A stretch of DNA of 64,000 nt from CAZELM01 sp964512995 (GTDB lineage: Bacteria; CSSED10-310). Under the pieces are notes generated by a model. It did no database searches, was not told where the DNA came from, and worked only from the letters and a program-made list of their open reading frames with translations. Positions 28,104 to 36,324 of this stretch are shown here, in pieces (within the stretch, counting starts at the first letter, position 1; every line of letters begins with the position of its first letter). The translations under genes were made by a program, and so were the position numbers. The stretch spans positions 79,493 to 143,492 of the forward strand of contig CAZELM010000005.1 in the NCBI GenBank assembly GCA_964512995.1, in the 5' to 3' direction.

Positions 28104-28479
28104 TCAATCTGCATAGATCAACCTGGGATGATCAAGAATATTTTTCCTTCTGTACGGATTACTCAACCCATCTTTTTCTATGATATCAATATTTCGTCAA
28201 TATACCTGTTTTAATCTCTCTTTCAATTCAAACAATCCGATTGCTTCATTGTTTTTATCCGTAATCATAATATCAATGTCACTCTCAGAGTTGAACTGTT
28301 TTTCCGAATACACACCCCGTCACGCACAATCAACGCTTTCACCAGGAAAATCTGATTTCAATAACGTGATTCTGCGTGACACCCCTCTTTCCAGAGGGAT
28401 TTTCCCAGTGAACGGTTACATCATTTTTACCTATCTCGATCAGCACTTTTTCATCGACATCAATTTTGGGTGACTTCAT
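28104..28479 (-). pseudogene. Decayed MNT-type nucleotidyltransferase
   Basis: On the minus strand one frame reads FNSESDIDIMITDKNNEAIG (the nucleotidyltransferase D-x-D motif), then LFELKERLKQVY, a TGA at 28199-28197, and then in the same frame RNIDIIEKDGLSNPYRRKN and ILDHPRLIYAD to a second TGA at 28104. The two halves fit one minimal nucleotidyltransferase with GGA (Gly) changed to TGA. Upstream the GS motif is lost through at least one frameshift. An ATG at 28479 starts a short frame (MKSPKIDVDEKVLIEIG) that ends early, and its link to the remnant is unclear. No HEPN partner is present. Confidence 0.6.
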
Positions 28480-28727
28480 GATTTCATTCTATGTGATTTC
28501 TCTCAGTAGTCAAGGGAGCGAATTCCCATCTATCCAACCGGACTTTACCACACGGATCAGCGTGACATGTTCCACCGTTTATGGTATGACAATGATGCTG
28601 TATTCAGGACCGGAGGATCCCATTCGACCCCACTATTCACCATGCGGGATCACCTCTCTTCCAGTCGCCCGTTCACATTCATCCCGGCCTGTCTGCTTTC
28701 GTTTCAGTTGCATTATCAGGAGAAGAC

Positions 28728-29993
28728 TTGAATTTTCACAGCACCATCAAAAACATCTTCCATTTGGTAATCCCCTGGAGCCTGTTTGTTCTTTTCACGT
28801 ATGCTGCTGTGAATATCCCCGCACTCAAACCCTACTTTCTGAAATACAAGGAGCTGTATCCATCGCTGACTTTGATCGCCGGTCTGGTGTTGGGCTGGCG
28901 GTTTCACCGGGTTCGGCTCATTTATCTGATCCTGTTGCTGACCCTGTCCGACCGGCTCCTCCTGCTGATTCACCACAACCGGTTTCAGTATCCGGATATC
29001 ACGCCGTTCGTCCATCATTTCATCGTGCTCTGCCTGCCGCTCAATATCATCTATCTGGCGGTTGTCAAAGATCGCGGCGTGTTCAGTTTCCGGGGTGGCG
29101 CTATCATCAGCGTCATTTTTGCCCAGCTCATCTTCGGCCTGCTCATGTACTACTACCTGCCATCCGCCGTTTTGAAGCCGGTTGGCTGGTCGTTTTTCCC
29201 CACCACATGGACCGCTTCCGGAACAATCTCCAGTATGTCCCTCCTGTTCTTCATGATCACCATTCTGTTTCTGATCGCTCGGTTTATGCGCTATCGAAGC
29301 GTGATCGAAAGCTCCCTCATCTGGATCGTGATCGCCATTCTCTTCGGACTGCTGAACCTGAAACATGACTTTGGATCATCGACGTATTTCTCCACCGCTG
29401 TGCTTATTTTTATCGTATCGATATTGGAGCTGTCGTACCGGCTGGCCTACTACGACGAACTGACGGGACTCCCGGCCCGACGATCTTTGAATAAATTATT
29501 CCTGGAACTGAGCGGTAAATACACCATCGCCATGGTGGATATCGACCATTTCAAGAAGATCAATGACCGGTTCGGACACGATGTGGGGGACGATGTCTTG
29601 CGAATGGTCGCGGTTCACCTGTCGAACGTAAAGGGAGGCGGTAAGGCATTCCGTTACGGCGGCGAAGAATTCGCCATTGTTTTCACAGGCAAAACCACCG
29701 AGAATGTTATCCCCTTCCTGGAGCAGCTCCGGGGAAACATCGAACATGCGTCATTCGCCATCCGGAAACACCGCCGTCCTGCCAAAGAAACAAAATCAAC
29801 GGCTCCCGGTCTGCTTCATCGAATCCTTAAAATGCAAACTGAAGCAATTCAACACAAAAAAGTGACGGTCAGTATTGGCGTTGCCGGAGCCAGAAACAAG
29901 CACGATACACCGGAGATGGTCATGAAAATCGCCGACCAGGCGCTCTACAAAGCCAAACGCGCAGGCAGAAACCGGGTACACCCGACGGCATGA
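28728..29993 (+). CDS. Membrane diguanylate cyclase (GGDEF)
   Basis: The 421-residue protein has about seven or eight membrane helices in the first 245 residues and a C-terminal GGDEF domain. The domain starts YDELTGLPARRSLN, continues IDHFKKINDRFGHDVGDDVL and has the active-site GGEEF at about 311-315. It should make cyclic di-GMP from two GTP. No RxxD inhibitory site precedes GGEEF. A roughly 30-residue insertion (HRRPAKETKST and following) separates GGEEF from VTVSIGVAG. The start is TTG at 28728, seven bases after AGGAGA. The membrane part is not a named sensor that I recognise. No partner gene is adjacent. Confidence 0.88.
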   Translation: MNFHSTIKNIFHLVIPWSLFVLFTYAAVNIPALKPYFLKYKELYPSLTLIAGLVLGWRFHRVRLIYLILLLTLSDRLLLLIHHNRFQYPDITPFVHHFIVLCLPLNIIYLAVVKDRGVFSFRGGAIISVIFAQLIFGLLMYYYLPSAVLKPVGWSFFPTTWTASGTISSMSLLFFMITILFLIARFMRYRSVIESSLIWIVIAILFGLLNLKHDFGSSTYFSTAVLIFIVSILELSYRLAYYDELTGLPARRSLNKLFLELSGKYTIAMVDIDHFKKINDRFGHDVGDDVLRMVAVHLSNVKGGGKAFRYGGEEFAIVFTGKTTENVIPFLEQLRGNIEHASFAIRKHRRPAKETKSTAPGLLHRILKMQTEAIQHKKVTVSIGVAGARNKHDTPEMVMKIADQALYKAKRAGRNRVHPTA

Positions 29994-30042
29994 TACCGTT
30001 TCGCTGAGATAAACGAGCCATCAGTTTATAACTTTCCTCAGC

Positions 30043-30670
30043 ATGGTGAATGTAATGATCATTTCAGCGAATGGTATCGTCGATTCAGCGAATGTAATGA
30101 CCAATTCAGCAAATGTCATTGTCGTTCACGGTGAATGTAATGACCGTTTCAGCAAATGTTATTGTCATTCATGGTGAATGTAATGACCGTTTCGGCGATT
30201 GTTATCGTCGATTCAACGAATGTAATGACTATTTCAGCAAATGTTATTGTCATTCATGGTGAATGTAATGACCGTTTCGGCGATTGNNNNNNNNNNNNNN
30301 NNNNNNNNNNNNNNNNNNNNNNNNNNNNNNNNNNNNNNNNNNNNNNNNNNNNNNNNNNNNNNNNNNNNNNNNNNNNNNNNNNNNNNATTGTCATTCATGG
30401 TGAATGTAATGACCATTTCGGCGATTGTTATCGTCGATTCAACGAATGTAATGACTATTTCAGCAAATGTTATTGTCATTCATGGTGAATGTAATGACCA
30501 TTTCGGCGATTGTTATCGTCGATTCAGCGAATGTAATGACCGCTTCAGTGAATGTTACATCGCGTCGGGTCGTTGGGTGACCGCTTCGCCGAACAGTATC
30601 GTCGATGAGGCTGGTTGTATCATCGACACAACGATTGTCAGGATCGTAATGGACGATTGTCTATTCATGG
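30043..30670. repeat. Minisatellite of 42-43-bp units in an 85-bp higher-order repeat
   Basis: Units built on GAATGTAATGACC, TTTCAGC and ATTGTCATTCATGG recur every 41-44 bases, and near-identical pairs recur every 85 bases (for example 30156 and 30241). Units are clean up to about 30560 and then decay to about 30670. A 100-base N gap interrupts the array. Open frames through it (IVIHGECNDHFGD-like) are low-complexity by-products. The array fills the space between the convergent GGDEF and ZIP genes, and no gene is seen. Confidence 0.85.
30287..30386. other. Assembly gap (100 N) inside the 85-bp array
   Basis: Exactly 100 N lie within the tandem repeat, so the true copy number is unknown. Confidence 0.95.
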
Positions 30671-30778
30671 ATCCAAACCGGACGAATGCCATTATCATTT
30701 GCGTTCCATTTTTATACCTGGCAGTTAATAACTTCAACGTTGAGAACGACCTAAACCACCATCCACTATCACGAGCGG

Positions 30779-31699
30779 TCATTGCATCAGAAGCAAACTC
30801 AAAGCCATCACCATCATTCCGCCGATCAAGCCCAGCAGACTGTCATGCCCTTTCCCGAACGCCCGACTGGTCGGCAACAGCTCATCCAGACTGATATACA
30901 CCATAATCCCGGCGACTCCCGCAAATGTCGCTCCCATCACTTGAGGCGGTATCGTTCCCGATCCATTGCCGACAAACATTCGCAGTGCCAAATATGCCAC
31001 TATCGCGCCAACTGGCTCCGCCAATCCGCTCAAAATAGAATAAACAAATGCTTTTTTACGATTCCCCGTCGCATAGAAGATAGGAACGGAGACACTGATT
31101 CCTTCCGGGATATTGTGGAGAGCCACTGCGACCGCGATCGCAATCCCCAGACTGGGAGACTGCAATGCCGCCAGAAAAGTCGCCAATCCTTCCGGAAAAT
31201 TATGAATGCCGATCGCAATGGCTGTGAAAAAGCCCATCCGAAGCAACTTGCTCTGTTGATTGCTCGGATGGGCTTTGGAAGCTGCGGTCGAATCATGACA
31301 TGGAGTCAATGAATCGATTGCCGTCGAGGCTGATGATCGGTCGTGAAGCGGTGCTGTTTTGTTTTCTGAACGGGTTTCATGGGGATTCTCATCCGAAGGG
31401 ATCAGATTATCGATGACACCAATCAGGAACATCCCTGCGAAGAATGACAGGCTGTTGATCCAGTGCGCCCAATACTCCCCATACGCGAGTGACAACGCAT
31501 CGATTCCTTTATAGAAAATCTCCACGAACGATACGTACAACATCACCCCGGCGGAAAACCCGGTGGAAATGGACAAAAACCGAAAATTCGTCCGGCTGGC
31601 GGTAAAGGCGATAATGCTGCCGATACCGGTAGCCATACCGGCGAACAGCGTCAATCCAAATGCAATCCAGACATCACCACTCATCGTCGCAATGATCAT
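30779..31699 (-). CDS. ZIP-family divalent metal (zinc) transporter
   Basis: The 306-residue membrane protein has about eight helices and the two ZIP metal-binding signatures IHNFPEGLATF and LHNIPEGISVS in helices 4 and 5. A polar histidine- and serine-containing cytoplasmic loop lies between helices 3 and 4. The family (ZupT/GufA-like) imports zinc and other divalent cations. It starts 15 bases after the malic enzyme stop on the same strand, so the two are probably cotranscribed. No ribosome site is strong, and the ATG five codons in is an alternative start. Substrate preference is not visible. Confidence 0.88.
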   Translation of the reverse strand: MIIATMSGDVWIAFGLTLFAGMATGIGSIIAFTASRTNFRFLSISTGFSAGVMLYVSFVEIFYKGIDALSLAYGEYWAHWINSLSFFAGMFLIGVIDNLIPSDENPHETRSENKTAPLHDRSSASTAIDSLTPCHDSTAASKAHPSNQQSKLLRMGFFTAIAIGIHNFPEGLATFLAALQSPSLGIAIAVAVALHNIPEGISVSVPIFYATGNRKKAFVYSILSGLAEPVGAIVAYLALRMFVGNGSGTIPPQVMGATFAGVAGIMVYISLDELLPTSRAFGKGHDSLLGLIGGMMVMALSLLLMQ

Positions 31700-31714
31700 C
31701 CCTCATGGAATGGA

Positions 31715-33358
31715 TTACACGTAACTCTCATACACCGGGTGATATTGAACCGCTTTCATGAACTGGAGCAGATCCGGGGGTTCCGGAACTGTGGCCAGTC
31801 CCCGCTTGTATGCGACACGGGCGACGGCGGCAGCAATCACCGCTGACACTTCCCGGATTTTGGTCAATGGCGGATAGATGCATCCGGAATCCAGATCCTC
31901 GGGATGAACTTCACCCGCCAGTGCTTTGGCGGACTCGAAGAACATCTCGTCCGTCACGAATTTCGCGCCACACGCAATGGCTCCCAATCCAACACCCGGG
32001 AAAATGTAGGCATTGTTGCCCTGACCGGACACATACGTTTTCCCGTTATACTCAACGGGAGGGAATGGGCTGCCGCTGGCATAAATCGCCCGGCCATCAC
32101 TCCACTGATACGCTTGTGCCGCCGTACATTCCGCTTTGGATGTCGGGTTGGAGAGAGCAAACACAACCGGACGTTCATTGACCTGGGACATGGCTTCGAT
32201 GATCGGCTGAGTAAATGTCTGAGGTTGACCGGATGCACCGATCAAAATCGTTGGTTTCAGCGCATGGATGGAACTGAGCAGACACGGAAGGAACGGGATG
32301 TCATGGGCATATGGTTTTTTATGATCCTGTAAATCATCCCGGGACTTCACGACCAGCCCCTTGGAATCGACGAAGAAGCATCGGGCCATGGCATCCGGTT
32401 TGCTCATTCCCTCGGAGACCATCGCGGATACGATCAGATCCCCGATCCCGATCCCCGCTTCACCCGCTCCAAAGAACAGATATTTCTGATCGATCAGTTT
32501 CTGACCGGTCAGGCGGAGCGCACTGTAAATCCCTGACAACACGACACCTGCGGTGCCTTGGATATCGTCATTGAACGTGCAGATCTTGTCCCGATACTTG
32601 TTCAACAGGCGGAATGCATTGAGATTGCTGAAATCCTCGAACTGAATCAGGCAGTTGGGAAACACTTTCAACGCGGCTTCGATAAACTCATCGACAATCG
32701 CATCATACTCCGGCCCCCGGATTCTGCGGCGCGGTTGACCGATGTATAATGGATCATTCAGCAGCTTTTCGTTATTTGTTCCGACATCCAATGTCACCGG
32801 CAGGCATAGAGAAGGATCGACACCGGCGCATGCGGTATATAATGTCAGTTTGCCGACCGGGATACCCATACCGTTCGCTCCAAGATCACCCAGTCCCAGA
32901 ATCCGTTCGCCATCGGTGACGACGATGATGCCGACATCAGGTTCCGGCCAGTTCCGGAATATATCCACCATGCGGCCCCGGTCATCCGAGGAGATAAAAA
33001 TCCCTCTGGGCCGTCGCCAGATATGTCCGTATTCCTGGCAGGCCTGACCCACAACCGGCGTATAAACAATGGGCATCATCTCCTGGATGTTCTTGATCAG
33101 TGTATAATAATACAAAGTCTCATTTCGGTCCTGAAGCGATATGAGATGGATGTATTTTTCCAGATCGGTCGGTTTTCTGCGGAAATTCTCCAGTATCTTC
33201 TGTTCCTGCTCTTCCATGGACAGAATCCGGGGCGGCAATAATCCGCGCAGCCGCAGGAGATCCCGTTCCTGTTCTGTAAAGGCACTGCCTTTGTTCAAAG
33301 TCGGATCATGCAGAATCGTGATGCCAGAGGGTTCATATCTCACTTTGCGTTTTGCCAT
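31715..33358 (-). CDS. maeA: NAD-dependent malic enzyme
   Basis: The 547-residue enzyme decarboxylates malate to pyruvate with reduction of NAD. The large form is recognised by the N-terminal malic domain (YTPVVGQACQEYG with catalytic Tyr), the metal-binding region FEDFSNLNAF / FNDDIQGTAGVVLSG, and the nucleotide-binding FFGAGEAGIGIGDLI. I set the start at the ATG at 33358 because AGGAGG lies eight bases upstream and MAKRKVRYEP begins the homologous part. The frame is open for 30 further codons upstream without support. A promoter is predicted at 33407-33435. It may supply pyruvate and hence acetyl-CoA for the large acyl-synthesis operon nearby, but that is inference. Confidence 0.95.
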   Translation of the reverse strand: MAKRKVRYEPSGITILHDPTLNKGSAFTEQERDLLRLRGLLPPRILSMEEQEQKILENFRRKPTDLEKYIHLISLQDRNETLYYYTLIKNIQEMMPIVYTPVVGQACQEYGHIWRRPRGIFISSDDRGRMVDIFRNWPEPDVGIIVVTDGERILGLGDLGANGMGIPVGKLTLYTACAGVDPSLCLPVTLDVGTNNEKLLNDPLYIGQPRRRIRGPEYDAIVDEFIEAALKVFPNCLIQFEDFSNLNAFRLLNKYRDKICTFNDDIQGTAGVVLSGIYSALRLTGQKLIDQKYLFFGAGEAGIGIGDLIVSAMVSEGMSKPDAMARCFFVDSKGLVVKSRDDLQDHKKPYAHDIPFLPCLLSSIHALKPTILIGASGQPQTFTQPIIEAMSQVNERPVVFALSNPTSKAECTAAQAYQWSDGRAIYASGSPFPPVEYNGKTYVSGQGNNAYIFPGVGLGAIACGAKFVTDEMFFESAKALAGEVHPEDLDSGCIYPPLTKIREVSAVIAAAVARVAYKRGLATVPEPPDLLQFMKAVQYHPVYESYV

Positions 33359-33406
33359 GACAGCTTCCTCCTGATCGATAAAAATGTTGAACCGTAATCG
33401 ACACTC

Positions 33407-33435
33407 ATGATACAAAAAACACCCCATATCAGCAA
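33407..33435 (-). promoter_or_regulatory. Predicted sigma-70 promoter of malic enzyme and ZIP gene
   Basis: On the minus strand TTGCTG and TATCAT are separated by 17 bases. The -10 ends 48 bases upstream of the ATG at 33358. Prediction by eye. Confidence 0.45.
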
Positions 33436-33533
33436 TAGGATATCCCACGCACTATTCATCTCATTGAGTTAGATGAGAAATGATGCCGCGTCAACAGTGC
33501 GTCATATTCTAGATCTTTAAAGAATCCGTGGTT

Positions 33534-34530
33534 ATTGACCTCACCCCCAAACCCCTCTCCACGAATGGCGAAGGGCATATGGGCAGATTCCTTATTCACC
33601 CTCTCCCAGCGCAGCGACCGGGAGAGGGTCGCCGGAACAGTCGCCTGGATAAATTCACCAACACGACCGGCGGGGTGAGGGTGTCGCGTTTTAGCTGGTT
33701 TCGCGCCCGGTTTCGTCATTCATCACCGGCGGGGTGAGGGTGTCGCGTTTTAGCTGGTTTCGCGCCCGGTTTCGTCATTCATCACCGGCGGGGTGAGGGT
33801 GTCGCGTTTTAGCTGGTTTCGCGCCCGGTTTCGTCATTCATCACCGGCGGGGTGAGGGTGTCGCATTTTTGTCAGGTTCGCACCCGGTTTCGTCATTCAC
33901 AACCGACGGGGTGAGGGTGTCGCATTTTTGTCAGGTTCGCACCCGGTTTCGTCACAACCGGCGGGGTGAGGGTAACATGCGCATATGATGGCGCCACCAC
34001 TGCAGAACTATTCCATTAACACGACCGGCCGGGTGAGGGTGTCGCGTTTTGCCGGTTTCGCGCACGGTTTCGTCATTCAGGGTCCGTGGGTGGATAAATA
34101 TCTTTTCGTGGTTATTGACCTCACCCCTAAACCCCTCTCCACGAATGGCGAAGGGCATATGGGCAGATTCCTTATTCACCCTCTCCCAGCGCAGCGACCG
34201 GGAGAGGGTCGCCGGAACAGTCGCCTGGATAAATTCACCAACACGACCGGCGGGGTGAGGGTGTCGCGTTTTAGCTGGTTTCGCGCCCGGTTTCGTCATT
34301 CATCACCGGCGGGGTGAGGGTGTCGCATTTTTGTCAGGTTCGCACCCGGTTTCGTCATTCACAACCGACGGGGTGAGGGTGTCGCATTTTTGTCAGGTTC
34401 GCACCCGGTTTCGTCACAACCGGCGGGGTGAGGGTAACATGCGCATATGATGGCGCCACCACTGCAGAACTATTCCATTAACACGACCGGCCGGGTGAGG
34501 GATCGCGTTTTTGGCCGGTTTCACACTTGG
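33534..34530. repeat. Composite repeat block: hairpin-headed element plus 59-bp tandem units, duplicated
   Basis: The block starts with the TTGACCTCACCCC head also seen at 4618. A second hairpin follows (CCCTCTCCC-agcgcagcgacc-GGGAGAGGG), then tandem 59-base units each containing CACCGGCGGGGTGAGGGTG and GGTTTCGTCATTCA. The period is clear at 33665, 33724, 33783 and 33842, with diverged units after that. The head and first units are repeated 580 bases downstream (33541 equals 34121), and another stretch with CATATGATGGCGCCACCAC recurs 462 bases apart (33979 and 34441). This fills the 1.3-kb space before pfaD. Open frames in it are by-products. No CRISPR-like unique spacers are present. Confidence 0.85.
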
Positions 34531-34683
34531 TTTCACCATTCTTGGCTGGCGGTATGTCAATGCGTCATAACAATTGCTTATTTTTCATTTTCTGCGTCAT
34601 ATCATTCATGAATTATCCTTGATTCGATTTCATGGATTTGGTAGGAGTTGATACCGTGTTTTCTATTGGGGGAACCGATCATT

Positions 34684-36324
34684 ATGGAATTCACAGGCAA
34701 CACACAACCATGGGGATGGTTGAAACCATCTGGTCCGGAAGTCCTTTTAACTCCAGAAACAATTCGGGACCATCTGATCCATCTCAACCGGGGATTTTTG
34801 ATATTTCAGAAGGAGCGCGGCTGTTTTCTGGTCACGCATGGCGACGTCATCTTTTCGCACCCAACAATTGAGGCTCCCCGCCACTATCACCCCCTGGTCG
34901 CGATCGTTCCACCAATGCCGCTGACCCGATTGGGTGACGCGTCGTTCTGCCGGGATTACGGGTTCCGATACCCGTATGTCGCCGGCTCCATGGCCAATGG
35001 CATCAGTTCCGTCGAGATGGTGATGGCAATGGGTAAAGCCGGTATGCTGGGCTTCTTCGGGAGTGCAGGCATGAGCCTGGATAGGGTGGAGCATGCACTG
35101 GATCAGCTCAACACCGGTTCGTTTCCGTTTGGTGTCAATCTCATTCACAGCCCCAACGAACCATATCTCGAAGAGGAACTGGTGTCGCTTCTCATCCGAA
35201 AAAATATCCGTCTGATCGAAGCCTCCGCATACATGGAACTCACGCTGCCACTGATCCGGTATCGCCTCCACGGCATCCACCGATCGCCGGATGGCCGGAT
35301 CATCGCACCCCATTCTATCATCGCCAAAGTATCCCGTGTGGAAGTCGCCAGACGCTTCCTGTCGCCAGCTCCCCCAAAATATATACAAACCTTGCTCGCA
35401 CAGCAGGCGATCACAGCCGAGCAGGCGGAACTGGCCGCACACATCCCACTGGCTCAGGATATCACGGCGGAGGCGGATTCCGGAGGTCATACCGACAATC
35501 AGCAACTGATCACCCTGCTCCCCACATTGACCGCTCTGCGGGACCAGCTTCAGGCAATGTATTCCTACACATCATGTCCGCGCATCGGTGCAGCCGGCGG
35601 GATCAGCACACCCGCGTCAGCAGCAGCGGCTTTTTCGATGGGAGCCGCTTATATACTCACCGGATCCATCAATCAATCCTGCCGGGAATCCGGGACATCG
35701 GACACAGTCCGGGCGATGCTGGCTGAAACCCGGCAGGCGGATATCGCGATGGCTCCCGCAGCCGATATGTTCGAAATGGGAGTGAAAGTGCAGGTCCTCA
35801 AACGCGGCACCATGTTCCCGATGAAAGCACTCAAGCTCTATGAAACATACAAAAAGTATCCATCGATCGATGCCATTCCCCCGGCTGAAAAGATCCAACT
35901 GGAAAAAACCTGTTTTCACGCATCAATGGACGACATCTGGAATCAGACCACCCGCTATTTCACACATCGCGATCCCGCTCAAATCCAACGGGCTGACCGG
36001 GATCCCAAATATCGGATGGCTTTGATCTTCCGCTGGTATCTGGGAAACGCATCCCTCTGGGCGATCACCGGAGATCCCATCCGTAAAGTGGATTATCAAA
36101 TCTGGTGCGGCCCTGCGATGGGCGCATTCAACCAGTGGGTGGCCGGATCTTTTCTGGAAGCGCCGGCCAATCGGGACGTCGCCACGATTGCACTGAATAT
36201 TTTATGGGGAGCCGCCGTCATCCACCGATCCCGGTCGTGTTGCGGACTGGCTGCGATGGAACTGGCACCACTCCCCGTCGATACGCTCAATCAACTTGTT
36301 TCTGAAGAAAGGAATCCGGATTGA
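34684..36324 (+). CDS. pfaD: Pfa synthase enoyl reductase subunit
   Basis: The 546-residue FMN-dependent enoyl reductase belongs to the 2-nitropropane-dioxygenase-like family and acts in trans with the Pfa synthase. Recognised parts are the N-terminal Pfa-specific region (PWGWLKPSGPEVLLTPETIR), the flavin barrel (YVAGSMANGISSVEMVMAMG, GMLGFFGSAGMSL, GAAGGISTPASAAAAFSMGA) and the C-terminal lobe (YFTHRDPAQI to CGLAAMELAP). Length is typical of PfaD. I chose the ATG at 34684, preceded by GGGGGAA. An in-frame TTG 12 codons earlier is less likely. It is the first gene of the pfa-ole operon and overlaps pfaA by four bases. No clear promoter is visible in the 150 bases upstream. Confidence 0.93.
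   Translation: MEFTGNTQPWGWLKPSGPEVLLTPETIRDHLIHLNRGFLIFQKERGCFLVTHGDVIFSHPTIEAPRHYHPLVAIVPPMPLTRLGDASFCRDYGFRYPYVAGSMANGISSVEMVMAMGKAGMLGFFGSAGMSLDRVEHALDQLNTGSFPFGVNLIHSPNEPYLEEELVSLLIRKNIRLIEASAYMELTLPLIRYRLHGIHRSPDGRIIAPHSIIAKVSRVEVARRFLSPAPPKYIQTLLAQQAITAEQAELAAHIPLAQDITAEADSGGHTDNQQLITLLPTLTALRDQLQAMYSYTSCPRIGAAGGISTPASAAAAFSMGAAYILTGSINQSCRESGTSDTVRAMLAETRQADIAMAPAADMFEMGVKVQVLKRGTMFPMKALKLYETYKKYPSIDAIPPAEKIQLEKTCFHASMDDIWNQTTRYFTHRDPAQIQRADRDPKYRMALIFRWYLGNASLWAITGDPIRKVDYQIWCGPAMGAFNQWVAGSFLEAPANRDVATIALNILWGAAVIHRSRSCCGLAAMELAPLPVDTLNQLVSEERNPD

Noticed and set aside
28466..29368. 300-codon plus-strand frame overlapping the diguanylate cyclase gene
   Set aside because: The 421-residue frame with GGDEF motifs is clearly the coding one. 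The alternative has Ser/His/Arg-rich shadow composition.
33665..34530. CRISPR array from the 59-bp periodic repeats
   Set aside because: The units are contiguous and similar along their whole length, so there are no unique spacers. No cas genes are nearby.
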